From contig JAHFFM010000066.1 of NCBI GenBank assembly GCA_023247935.1, positions 1-9,150 of the forward strand: a DNA stretch of 9,150 bases, written 5' to 3'. How positions within the stretch are numbered: position 1 is the first letter of the stretch; the number at the start of each line of letters is the position of its first letter. Of the stretch, positions 1 to 8,793 are shown piece by piece. The notes beneath the pieces were generated by a model. The model was not told where the DNA came from, did no database searches, and saw only the letters and a program-made list of their open reading frames with translations. The stretch comes from Candidatus Omnitrophota bacterium. GTDB taxonomy: Bacteria > Omnitrophota > Gorgyraeia > 2-02-FULL-51-18. The translations under genes were made by a program, and so were the position numbers.

Positions 1-389
1 TCTTCGAAAGTTATTTCAACGGCTACGCCCAAGTCATCGCCCTTTTGCGGGCGATTCCGCCGAGCGCCGGAACCTCCTCCCCCAAAAAAATCTTCGAAAA
101 TATCCTGAAAAATATCGCCGAAACCAGAACCGGAAAATCCGGAGGCACTAAAACCCTGGCTATTTAGACCTTCATGACCATATTGGTCATAAATTTTTCT
201 TTTTTGGGGATCGGCGAGAACTTGATAGGCTTCGGAGGCTTCCCTGAATTTATCTTCGGCTTTTTTATCGCCTGGATTGCGGTCAGGATGCCATTGCAAA
301 GCGCATTTACGGTACGCTTTTTTAATTTCTTCCCCATCAGAGCTGCGCTGAACGGAAAGAATTTCGTAATAATCTCGTTTTGTGGCCAT
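1..389 (-). CDS. dnaJ: DnaJ (Hsp40) co-chaperone, N-terminal 129 codons, partial at window edge
   Basis: DnaJ delivers unfolded clients to DnaK and stimulates its ATPase. The frame opens at an ATG (389-387) and stays open to the left edge. It encodes a J domain beginning [14 protein letters not shown], with the invariant HPD tripeptide in the segment [17 protein letters not shown] and the helix IV segment ending [10 protein letters not shown] Gly/Phe-rich linker follows ([16 protein letters not shown], then DFFGGGGSG), and the start of the substrate-binding domain ([13 protein letters not shown]). The zinc-finger and C-terminal domains lie outside the window. The usual LGV after the YYE motif is LSV here, a minor change. 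The gene follows dnaK after about 130 bp that hold a long hairpin. The 20 nt before the ATG (ending CTAACTAAATA) show no Shine-Dalgarno sequence, unlike hrcA, grpE and dnaK. Identity is certain; only the 3' part is unseen. Confidence 0.97.
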   Translation of the reverse strand, partial: MATKRDYYEILSVQRSSDGEEIKKAYRKCALQWHPDRNPGDKKAEDKFREASEAYQVLADPQKRKIYDQYGHEGLNSQGFSASGFSGSGFGDIFQDIFEDFFGGGGSGARRNRPQKGDDLGVAVEITFE

Positions 390-417
390 TATTTAGTTAG
401 AAAATAGAAAAAAGTAA

Positions 418-518
418 GGGTGGGGGTGAGTTGTGAGTAGTGGGGCTAGGATGAGGGTGAGTGAGGTTTCCTTACTCATCCCCACCCTCGACCCACTACT
501 CACAACTCACCCTCAACC
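418..518. repeat. Long imperfect inverted repeat (hairpin) between dnaK and dnaJ
   Basis: The gap between the dnaK stop and the dnaJ start is almost filled by one self-complementary structure. A perfect 21-bp arm at 424-444 pairs with 492-512. Pairing resumes inward with scattered mismatches and G-T pairs to 466/470, leaving a loop of about 3 nt. Outward it reaches 418/518 with a few mismatches. Both arms are built from G-rich units resembling GTGAGT/GTGAGG, so the arms also carry a degenerate short-period repeat. In the transcript the hairpin is followed by a U-rich stretch (CUUUUUUCUAUUUUC after a short spacer), so partial termination or an RNA-processing/stability role is possible. No protein is evident in it; the plus-strand open frame across it is a by-product of the dnaK antisense strand. 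Confidence 0.85.
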
Positions 519-522
519 CCAG

Positions 523-2912
<2,390 letters not shown>

Positions 2913-2920
2913 AATTTTCC

Positions 2921-3766
2921 TTAAAATTTTTCAACCGCGAATGAAACAATGTCCGCCACATAATCCACCATGGCCACCACTTCAGGATAACGCATGCGCG
3001 TCGGACCGACCACAGCCACGCTGCCAATCGGAGTTTCCCGGAAATGGCATTCTTTGGTCACAAAACTCACGCCATCCAAATCATCCCAATCATTTTCGCG
3101 GCCGATACGCACCTGCACCCTGCTTCTCGCGTCTTCCGGTAAAGAAGAATGGGACGGCACATCCAGCCAATTTGAAAGTAACTGTAAAAAATCCGTTTTT
3201 TTATCAAATGCATGTAAAAGCATTCTCATTTTGGCAATGTCTTGAAACTCGGGTTGTTCAAAAATATGAGAAGTGCCGTCCACAAAAAACCCGGGCTCTT
3301 CTTCAAAAAAATCCGCCAGTTTACCGGTATTGGCCAATTCTTCCATCAAAGAATTTAAAAATGAAGCGCGTTTTAAACTTTTAATGTAAACAACCGCGGC
3401 ATTGTCCGTTAATTCGGCAATAGTGCTGCAAATTTTCTCAGCCAACCCTTCGAGAGTGCGGGCTTTTCCAAGCTCTTGCTGGATAAAAGCCTTTTCTTCA
3501 TTGTCCAAAGGCTCTGTTTCCATGAGGCTATCCACCCAATAACGGTAGCCCCTGTCCGTGGGAATACGGCCTGCTGAAGTATGGGGCTGTTTCAAATACC
3601 CCGCTTCTTCCAAATCAGACATGACGTTGCGGATGGAGGCGGACGAAAGACTTAAACCGCTATGGTGGGAAATAGCTCTGGAACCCACGGGTTCCGCGGA
3701 TTCTATATAGGATTTGATAATCAAATCCAGCACCATGTCATTTCTTCGGTTAATGTCAGGCTTCAT
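2921..3766 (-). CDS. hrcA: HrcA, heat-inducible repressor of the CIRCE regulon, shortened central region
   Basis: HrcA binds CIRCE operators and represses groE/dnaK-type operons; GroEL helps it fold, which couples repression to chaperone availability. The 281-residue protein starts with a winged-helix DNA-binding domain containing EPVGSRAISHHSGLSLSSAS (25-44) and a wing motif HTSAGRIPTDRGYRYWVD (62-79). The C-terminal GAF-like part is recognisable by QPEFQDIAKMRMLL (171-184), RIGREND (220-226) and GSVAVVGPTRMRYPEVVAMV (248-267). Family members are usually about 340 residues. Compared from memory with B. subtilis HrcA, about 65-70 residues are missing between roughly residue 125 and 165. The reading frame is intact, so this is a clean shortening and not a frameshift. 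AGGGAGG at 3780-3774 lies 7 nt before the ATG. It is the first gene of the operon, with a perfect CIRCE 16 bp upstream, implying autoregulation. Confidence 0.97.
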   Translation of the reverse strand: MKPDINRRNDMVLDLIIKSYIESAEPVGSRAISHHSGLSLSSASIRNVMSDLEEAGYLKQPHTSAGRIPTDRGYRYWVDSLMETEPLDNEEKAFIQQELGKARTLEGLAEKICSTIAELTDNAAVVYIKSLKRASFLNSLMEELANTGKLADFFEEEPGFFVDGTSHIFEQPEFQDIAKMRMLLHAFDKKTDFLQLLSNWLDVPSHSSLPEDARSRVQVRIGRENDWDDLDGVSFVTKECHFRETPIGSVAVVGPTRMRYPEVVAMVDYVADIVSFAVEKF

Positions 3767-3773
3767 TCCTACG

Positions 3774-3780
3774 CCTCCCT
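3774..3780 (-). promoter_or_regulatory. Shine-Dalgarno site of hrcA
   Basis: On the minus strand the sequence AGGGAGG ends 7 nt before the hrcA ATG at 3766. It fixes this ATG as the start and lies only a few nucleotides downstream of the CIRCE element, so the operator is in the short 5' leader. Confidence 0.85.
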
Positions 3781-3782
3781 TT

Positions 3783-3809
3783 TTAGCACTCTTCCATGTC
3801 GAGTGCTAA
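3783..3809. promoter_or_regulatory. CIRCE operator (HrcA binding site)
   Basis: A perfect match to the CIRCE consensus: TTAGCACTC at 3783-3791, a 9-nt spacer, then GAGTGCTAA at 3801-3809. Both 9-bp arms are fully complementary. It lies 16 bp upstream of hrcA and overlaps the predicted transcription start of the promoter just upstream, the classic arrangement for HrcA repression. It directly links this operon to the repressor encoded by its first gene. Confidence 0.98.
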
Positions 3810-3815
3810 GAATTT

Positions 3816-3843
3816 ATCCTACCACAAAAAATAGGGGTGTCAA
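3816..3843 (-). promoter_or_regulatory. Sigma70-type promoter of hrcA-grpE-dnaK-dnaJ
   Basis: Read on the minus strand, a perfect -35 hexamer TTGACA (3843-3838) is followed after 16 bp by TAGGAT (3821-3816). The latter is a moderate -10 match preceded by TGG, giving an extended -10 element. Transcription would begin near 3810-3809, at the edge of CIRCE. The promoter starts just 12 bp beyond the hflX stop, and no terminator is visible between them, so some read-through from the upstream operon is possible. Confidence 0.8.
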
Positions 3844-3854
3844 GCAATCCTGAT

Positions 3855-5108
3855 TTATAAGGAAAGAGCGAGCTTTTTCTCGAACCAACGGTAGTTTTTC
3901 TCGGTCAGTTTGACCCTTATCTCGCATCCTTCAGGCTTGTCCTTCCGCTCCATGACTTCCCCTTGTTCATAAAGCCAGTGAATCAAATTCCAGGCCGTCT
4001 TGGGAAGAAAATACACTTTTTCGGTTCGAGGGCGGGGTAAACAGCGGGAAAGTTCGGTTAAAAGATCATCCACCCCTTCTCCGGATAAAGCCGAAATAAA
4101 ATGAGTTTTTGGGCCCTTCCATTTCATTTCCAAAAAAGAAAGAACCGGCTTTTCCAGTAAATCTATTTTATTGAAAACAAAATGCACGTTTTCATTCAAA
4201 ACGTCTATTTGATTCAAAACATTATTCACCGCTTCCATGTCACCCGGCACGTCCGAAGAGTGAGCGTCAATCACATGCAGCAAAATATCCGCCTGAACCG
4301 CCTCTTCAAGCGTTGCCTTAAATGATTCTACCAGGTGATGCGGCAAACGCCGGACAAAACCAACCGTGTCCGCCAAAAAAACTTTTTGATTTCCCGGCAA
4401 AGTTAAAATACGAGTGGTGGTATCGAGTGTGGAAAAAAGCTGGTTTTTCACGAGAACGCCAGCGGAAGTGAGTTTGTTAAATAAAGTGGATTTACCCGCG
4501 TTGGTGTAACCGGCCAAAGCCACCAGCGGCAAATCCTTTTCCTTTTTCTTTTCAATGGCCGTTTTCCGGCGGCCTTGCGCCCGTTCGATTTCGATTCCGA
4601 GTTTGGAAATTTTTTCCCGCAATCGACGCCTGTCTACTTCCAATTTTTGTTCACCAGGACCGCGGGTACCCACGCCGCCGCCCAACCGGGACAAAGCAAT
4701 CCCCTGTCCTCCAAGCCGCGGAAGCAAGTATTGAAGCTGAGCCAATTCCACCTGTAGTTTCCCTTCGGTGGAGCGCGCCCGTAGAGCAAAAATGTCTAAA
4801 ATCAATTGTGTGCGGTCAATGGTTTTGGCGTCGATGATTTCCTCTAAATTTCTTTGCTGCGTGGAAGATAAATCCGTGTCAAAAATAACCACGCGAGCCT
4901 CAAGCTTTTTCGCGGATTCCGCGATTTCTTCGGCTTTGCCCCGGCCGATATAAAAACGCGCGTTGGGCTCGCGAAGCGGACACATAAAATGACGCAGCGT
5001 TTGAAGACCCGCGGCTTTGGATAATTCCTTCAGCTCTTCAAGTGCCGCCGCCTTTTCTTTTTCCGTGTTGTCCTGGTCAAACACCACCAAAATCGCTTTT
5101 TCTCTCAT
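3855..5108 (-). CDS. hflX: HflX, ribosome-associated GTPase
   Basis: HflX binds the 50S subunit and splits stalled or heat-inactivated ribosomes. From the start at 5108 the product has 417 residues. It carries the HflX N-terminal domain ([13 protein letters not shown]; conserved [20 protein letters not shown] at about 142-161) followed by a TRAFAC-class G domain: G1 GYTNAGKST (200-208), G2 TLDTTTR (227-233), G3 DTVGF (247-251), G4 NKID (313-316), G5 SAL (339-341). A short C-terminal region ends KNYRWFEKK. An in-frame ATG at 5126 would add six residues (MGSGPG). I prefer 5108 because its ATG overlaps the miaA TGA as ATGA and gives the usual [12 protein letters not shown] N-terminus. Neither start has a strong ribosome-binding site, so coupling to miaA is likely. 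In proteobacteria miaA and hflX are also close neighbours (miaA-hfq-hflX); no hfq is present here. Confidence 0.97.
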   Translation of the reverse strand: MREKAILVVFDQDNTEKEKAAALEELKELSKAAGLQTLRHFMCPLREPNARFYIGRGKAEEIAESAKKLEARVVIFDTDLSSTQQRNLEEIIDAKTIDRTQLILDIFALRARSTEGKLQVELAQLQYLLPRLGGQGIALSRLGGGVGTRGPGEQKLEVDRRRLREKISKLGIEIERAQGRRKTAIEKKKEKDLPLVALAGYTNAGKSTLFNKLTSAGVLVKNQLFSTLDTTTRILTLPGNQKVFLADTVGFVRRLPHHLVESFKATLEEAVQADILLHVIDAHSSDVPGDMEAVNNVLNQIDVLNENVHFVFNKIDLLEKPVLSFLEMKWKGPKTHFISALSGEGVDDLLTELSRCLPRPRTEKVYFLPKTAWNLIHWLYEQGEVMERKDKPEGCEIRVKLTEKNYRWFEKKLALSL

Positions 5109-6040
5109 GCCGGGCCCGCTTCCCATAACTGTAAAATTTTCTCCGCGGTTTTGGCAGGTGCTTCGTCTTTTGCCACCGGCACAAATGTCACACCTTTCTC
5201 ATGTTTAAACCAGGAAACTTGGCGCTTGGCATAATTTCTCGTATGCTGCTTCAAAAGCTCAACCGCATTTTCAAAAGAACTGTTCCCTTTTAAATGGTCC
5301 CGCATTTCCCGAAGCCCCAAAGCAACTGATGCGGTTTTGCTGAGACGTTTTTTGGACACGCGCTTCACTTCCTTGAGCAGCCCGTCTTTCAACATTTGCT
5401 CCACACGAGCATGCGCCCGTTCGTATAAATCCGCGCGCTCCCTATCGAGAAAAAAAATCCGGCAATCGTATTGTTCGCGTATTCCTTTTCTTTCTTTTTT
5501 CTTTTTAGAAATCGGGTCACCCGTCAATTCATACACTTCCAAAGCCCTCACCAGCCGCCTGAAATCATTGGGATGGATTTTTTGTGCCGAAGCGGGATCC
5601 GCCGCCAAAAGTTTTTCATGCAAATAAGCGCCGCCCCGCTTGACCTGCTCCGCCAAAAGCTTTTTTCTGAATTTCATGCTCCGGCTGTTGCCCGCGCCCG
5701 ATTCAAAAAGCCCGTCCAAAAGCATTCTCAAATAAAGTCCGGTGCCTCCGGCAATCAGAGGCGTCTTTTTTTTCTTATAAATTTTTTGCATCAGCGATTC
5801 GGCGTCTTTCCTGAATTTCGCGGCGTTGTATTCCTGGGACGGGTTTAAAAATGAAACCAAATGGGATAACAGCTGAGGCGTCCGCTTTGGCGGAGCCTGA
5901 GTCAAAATAGGCATTCCTTTATAAACTTGCATGGAGTCGCAGGAAATAAGTTCTACCGGCAGGCGTTTGGCGATTTCACAGGCAACCGCCGTTTTTCCGG
6001 ATGCGGTGGGACCTACAAGAACAAATAACTTAGGTTTCAT
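5105..6040 (-). CDS. miaA: MiaA, tRNA A37 dimethylallyltransferase
   Basis: MiaA transfers a dimethylallyl group to N6 of A37 in tRNAs that read UNN codons, forming i6A and improving codon-anticodon stability. The 311-residue protein has the full family pattern: P-loop GPTASGKT (10-17), DSMQVYKGM (35-43) with the catalytic Asp, [13 protein letters not shown] (98-110), [17 protein letters not shown] (158-174), ALGLREM (240-246), and the tRNA-binding segment [16 protein letters not shown] (264-279). Length is typical. Its ATG overlaps the stop of the upstream SPOR gene as ATGA, and its own stop overlaps the hflX start in the same way. There is no clear ribosome-binding site, so translation probably depends on coupling. 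The partner enzyme for the next step, MiaB, is encoded two genes upstream in the same direction. Confidence 0.98.
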   Translation of the reverse strand: MKPKLFVLVGPTASGKTAVACEIAKRLPVELISCDSMQVYKGMPILTQAPPKRTPQLLSHLVSFLNPSQEYNAAKFRKDAESLMQKIYKKKKTPLIAGGTGLYLRMLLDGLFESGAGNSRSMKFRKKLLAEQVKRGGAYLHEKLLAADPASAQKIHPNDFRRLVRALEVYELTGDPISKKKKERKGIREQYDCRIFFLDRERADLYERAHARVEQMLKDGLLKEVKRVSKKRLSKTASVALGLREMRDHLKGNSSFENAVELLKQHTRNYAKRQVSWFKHEKGVTFVPVAKDEAPAKTAEKILQLWEAGPA

Positions 6041-6942
6041 GGAAAAATTTTAATGGGGTATCCGTCTTTTTTCAGGCGAGCGCCCAGAGATTTTGCTTCA
6101 TCGTGGCTCGCGAACCGTCCGGCACGCACGCGGAAATTTCCGGATTGCCCATCGCGGAGAATGTAAGCGTCATAGTGTTTCCGTAAAAGTTTATTTAACA
6201 GTCTTTCCGCGTTGCGCTCACGCGTAAATGACCCCACCTGAACGGTGTGAACAATAGCCGTGGGAATTTCTTCTACGGCCCATTGTTTGGGCACGGCGGG
6301 GGCAGACACAGATGGTGTGGGAGTGGCAACAGGATTCGGAGCTCTTAATATTTTCCGAATCGTTTCTGCTTCACCGGCCTGAGGGTATTTTCTCAGCGCT
6401 TCTCTGTAATAAGCTTCCGCCTGCATGCGGTTTTGAGCGCTTCCCAAAGCGAAGTAATAAGAATCCCCTAGAGAAAAGGCGGCTTGCGAGCGGATTTCAG
6501 GAGTAAGACCTTCCTGCTCGAGACTTGCCAAAACCGGCCGCGCTTCTTCAAACCGCGACATTTTCATGAGCGATAAGGCGCGAAGGTAAGAAACCTCGTC
6601 CGCCGAAGCGTTTTCTGAATTTTTCTTTAAATATTTATCCGAAAGCCGTTCTGTTTCCTGGAAATTCTCACCCAAAAAACTTTGCACGACTTTTTCGTAG
6701 TCTTTTTGAACCGTGGCCGCACTTCCCTGCCCGATGTTTGCCGCGAAAGCGCTAGAAGGAATAAAAATCAAAACAAGAAAGAATGAACTAAATTTTCTAA
6801 AATAAATTTTAACCCAACTATCGCAATAGGCGTGAGAACAAAGATGCAAGAGCTTGGCATAGATAAAGTTGAAGAAAAGCGCAGGCGCACCTTTAGGTGC
6901 GTCAAGCTTTTCTGAAGCTTTAGATATGCCAAGATGTTGCAT
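6037..6942 (-). CDS. Secreted TPR-like/SPOR-domain protein, start uncertain
   Basis: The C-terminus is a SPOR domain (about 231-301): HTVQVGSFTRERNAERLLNK near its start, RVRAGRFASHDEAKSL near its end. SPOR domains bind denuded peptidoglycan glycans at septa. Before it are a Pro/Thr/Ser linker (about 201-219) and helical TPR-like repeats (about 80-195, e.g. RMQAEAYYREALRKYP). A signal peptide with hydrophobic core FFLVLIFIP and cleavage near SSAFA (about residue 67) places it in the periplasm or cell wall. The start is doubtful. The only upstream in-frame ATG (6942) gives an odd ~44-residue pre-extension encoded entirely by an inverted repeat, and its ribosome-binding site is poor (GGAAG only 3 nt away). 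A TTG at 6849 gives a more usual signal peptide but has no ribosome-binding site. The frame contains no later ATG before the signal sequence. The gene is coupled to miaA by ATGA. The exact role is unknown; involvement in cell-wall or division processes is an inference from the domain. Confidence 0.88.
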   Translation of the reverse strand: MQHLGISKASEKLDAPKGAPALFFNFIYAKLLHLCSHAYCDSWVKIYFRKFSSFFLVLIFIPSSAFAANIGQGSAATVQKDYEKVVQSFLGENFQETERLSDKYLKKNSENASADEVSYLRALSLMKMSRFEEARPVLASLEQEGLTPEIRSQAAFSLGDSYYFALGSAQNRMQAEAYYREALRKYPQAGEAETIRKILRAPNPVATPTPSVSAPAVPKQWAVEEIPTAIVHTVQVGSFTRERNAERLLNKLLRKHYDAYILRDGQSGNFRVRAGRFASHDEAKSLGARLKKDGYPIKIFP

Positions 6943-6977
6943 CGACTTCCACGGTCTATTGCGATATTTGGGTTTAA
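6808..6977. repeat. 170-bp imperfect inverted repeat, MITE-like, between miaB and the SPOR gene
   Basis: The two halves pair along nearly their whole length around a TTTA loop at 6892-6895. Segments in order from the outside: AACCCAA/TTGGGTT ends; TATCGCAATAG (6819-6829) with CTATTGCGATA (6956-6966); a mismatched part with one or two small indels; GATGCAA and CTTGGCATA (6843-6861) with partners at 6925-6943; GAAAAGC (6874-6880) with 6906-6912; and the central stem GCGCACC (approx. 6885-6891) with GGTGCG. The pairing register stays nearly constant, so this is one long structure. Direct TTTAA copies at 6808-6812 and 6973-6977 flank the CCCAA...TTGGG core and could be a 5-bp target duplication, but TTTAA is itself nearly palindromic, so this is weak evidence. 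The right TTTAA contains the miaB stop codon. No transposase is encoded. Confidence 0.85.
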
Positions 6978-8314
6978 CTGGTCAGCTCTCCCAAAAGCGT
7001 TTCATCCGCCGCGGCCACAATTTTAACCTGGCGCATTTGACCCACAAGGTCTTGCGCCGAAGAAACCACTACTCTTTTATAAGTCCTTGTCCGTCCGCCA
7101 TAACGGTTTTCATCGCGACGGGTTTTGGATTCGAACAAAACTTCCTGACTTGTACCAATCAAAGCCTGATTCTTTCTCAAGCTGATAGCGCGTTGCAATT
7201 TCATCGCTTCCTGCAACCGTCGGCTTTTTTCTTGCTCTGTCACGTCGTCTTTTAATTTAGTGGCCGGAGTCCCGGGTCTCTCGGAATAAGTAAAGATGTA
7301 GGCGCTGTCAAATTCAACTTTTTCCATCAAATCCAGCGTATCCGCAAAATCTTTCTCGGTTTCACCCGGAAAACCCACGATAAAATCCGTGCTTAAACTG
7401 CCTTGAGGCAAAAAGCGCTTATATTCCTCAATTTGCTCCAAATACCATTCACGCGTATGCTCGCGCTTCATTCTACGCAGAACGGCATTAGAACCGGATT
7501 GAACCGGCAAATGCAAATGCTCGCACACCGAAGGTAAATCCCTCATGACCGCAAACAAGCGCGTATGCGCGTCTTTGGGATGGCTGGTAATAAAACGAAT
7601 TCTTGGAATTTGCGGAGCCACTGCCTGTATTTTTTCAAGAAGCCCCGCAAAATCCATGTTTTCATCCAAACCTTTTCCATAAGAATTCACATTCTGCCCC
7701 AAAAGCATCACGTCTTGAAATCCGCGCGAAGCCAGATCTTTCATTTCACGCAAAATACTTTCAGAGGAACGCGAAATTTCCACTCCGCGCGTGTACGGAA
7801 CAATGCAATAAGTGCAGCGATGGTCGCAGCCTTTCATAATGGTCACAAGCGCTTTGAGTTTGTCGGCGCGGTACTGAATGCCATCCAAACCATAATCGTC
7901 GTCAATGCGGTCGATGGCCAGCTTTTGTATGGGCACGGCGTGCCGTGCCCCTGCACGACCACGTTGAATCTCTTCCACCAAATCCCCGATCTGACTCAGG
8001 TTTCCGGTGCCGCAAACCAAATCAATCTCCGGATTCATTTTAAAAAAATTCTCGCCATGCTCCTGGGCCATGCAGCCCATGATCCCAATCACAAGCTCCG
8101 GCTTTTTTTCTTTCAGCTTCCGGAAAGCGCCCATACGCCCAAAAACTTTCTGCTCCGCATGATCCCGAATGCTGCAAGTGTTGTAAAGAATAAGGTCCGC
8201 CTCCTCGGTGGAAGCCGCTGCCTGATACCCCTTATCAAACAAAATCCCGGTCACCGCCTCAGAATCCCGCTCATTCATTTGGCATCCGAAGGTTTGCAAA
8301 TACAATTTCTTCAC
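6974..8314 (-). CDS. miaB: MiaB, tRNA (i6A37) methylthiotransferase
   Basis: MiaB is a radical-SAM enzyme with two [4Fe-4S] clusters that adds a methylthio group to C2 of i6A37. From the chosen start it has 446 residues. The N-terminal UPF0004 domain begins MKKLYLQTFGCQMNERDS and supplies Cys at 11, 47 (NTCSIR) and 81 (MGCMAQ). The radical-SAM motif CxxxCxxC is at 163/167/170 (GCDHRCTYCIVPYTRG). Later markers are LGQNVNSYG, ITSHP, HLPVQSGS and DFIVGFPGET, and a C-terminal TRAM domain covers about the last 65 residues. I chose GTG at 8314, since it overlaps the upstream TGA as GTGA and gives the classical MiaB N-terminus; a TTG at 8326 would add four residues. Odd feature: residues about 120-130 are encoded by a GC-rich palindrome in the loop between the two main domains, making this loop roughly eight residues longer than in E. 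coli MiaB by my recalled alignment. Confidence 0.97.
   Translation of the reverse strand: MKKLYLQTFGCQMNERDSEAVTGILFDKGYQAAASTEEADLILYNTCSIRDHAEQKVFGRMGAFRKLKEKKPELVIGIMGCMAQEHGENFFKMNPEIDLVCGTGNLSQIGDLVEEIQRGRAGARHAVPIQKLAIDRIDDDYGLDGIQYRADKLKALVTIMKGCDHRCTYCIVPYTRGVEISRSSESILREMKDLASRGFQDVMLLGQNVNSYGKGLDENMDFAGLLEKIQAVAPQIPRIRFITSHPKDAHTRLFAVMRDLPSVCEHLHLPVQSGSNAVLRRMKREHTREWYLEQIEEYKRFLPQGSLSTDFIVGFPGETEKDFADTLDLMEKVEFDSAYIFTYSERPGTPATKLKDDVTEQEKSRRLQEAMKLQRAISLRKNQALIGTSQEVLFESKTRRDENRYGGRTRTYKRVVVSSAQDLVGQMRQVKIVAAADETLLGELTS
7926..7955. repeat. REP-like GC-rich palindrome inside miaB
   Basis: The core is GGGCACGGC, GT, GCCGTGCCC (7931-7950), with perfect 9-bp arms. The arms extend to 7926 and 7955 with one mismatch and one G-T pair. 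It is markedly more GC-rich than its surroundings. It lies in frame within miaB and encodes about AGARHAVPI in the inter-domain loop. From memory it resembles intergenic palindromes of the type TAGGGGCACGGC...GCCGTGCCCCTA seen in many bacterial genomes; I could not verify this. Confidence 0.8.
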
Positions 8315-8784
8315 GATTTGTTCCAAACATTCGAAGTTTCGATGATCTGTTTTAAGTCTTTGTTCTTTTTTCTGATAAAGGTTCGCATATAATTTTGCAG
8401 AAATAGCCTCTCGGCTATCTTTCCAAATAACCCAAATGGGGCTTCCAAAAGTATCACATCCTTCTTTTCCGTTTTACCCGAAGATACTTCAGTAAAAATA
8501 TGCTCATGGACAAAAGATTTAAAAATGCCTTTGATCATTTCGTCCCGAAAGTAACGTGGTTTTTTCATATGTGTGATACGAACACGCAGTCTCTGCTTAA
8601 TACCAAAGTGATTGGCCTCCCATTCAACCTCCTGTCCATTTTCGATCAACCCTTCCGTAACTCCGCCGATCGCCTTCTCGCTCCGATGTTGCTGAGTGGA
8701 AGAATGCAAGGAAATATTCCTTTCTGCATTGAAAACGGTCTCAATGGGAGCGTCGACAACGATCGAATCTTCTATACGAACCAA
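8311..8784 (-). CDS. SRPBCC (START-like) family protein
   Basis: A 157-residue protein with the helix-grip pattern of the SRPBCC superfamily. It opens with a beta strand and the typical VDAPIETVFNAERNISLH (10-27). Strands then form around GQEVEWEANHFG and QRLRVRITHMKKPRYF. A long C-terminal alpha helix is introduced by APFGLFGKIAERLFLQNYM, the signature of the polyketide-cyclase/CoxG-like subgroup. These proteins bind hydrophobic ligands; the ligand and role here cannot be told. There is no signal peptide or membrane segment, so it is probably cytoplasmic. The start is TTG at 8784-8782, supported by a strong GGAGG (8793-8789) 4 nt upstream; no ATG fits. The stop overlaps the miaB GTG as GTGA, so it appears to lead the miaB-miaA-hflX transcription unit. 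Confidence 0.85.
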   Translation of the reverse strand: MVRIEDSIVVDAPIETVFNAERNISLHSSTQQHRSEKAIGGVTEGLIENGQEVEWEANHFGIKQRLRVRITHMKKPRYFRDEMIKGIFKSFVHEHIFTEVSSGKTEKKDVILLEAPFGLFGKIAERLFLQNYMRTFIRKKNKDLKQIIETSNVWNKS

Positions 8785-8788
8785 GTTT

Positions 8789-8793
8789 CCTCC
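8789..8793 (-). promoter_or_regulatory. Shine-Dalgarno site that supports the TTG start of the SRPBCC gene
   Basis: GGAGG on the minus strand, with a 4-nt spacer to the TTG at 8784. It is the only strong ribosome-binding site in this region and decides for the non-ATG start. No confident promoter was found in the preceding 250 bp. Confidence 0.75.

Noticed and set aside
3844..3854. Terminator between hflX and the hrcA promoter
   Set aside because: Only 11 bp lie between the hflX stop and the -35 box, and no stem-loop with a U-run is visible; the T-rich stretch further on is the promoter spacer.
6869..7255. Plus-strand open frame of 128 codons starting in the inverted repeat
   Set aside because: It reads from the repeat into the antisense of miaB; the start looks attractive only because the repeat carries an ATG on this strand. 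No ribosome-binding site or recognisable domain was found.
7565..8392. Plus-strand open frame of 275 codons
   Set aside because: It lies wholly antisense to miaB and the SRPBCC gene, whose motifs are unmistakable, and its translation shows no family pattern.
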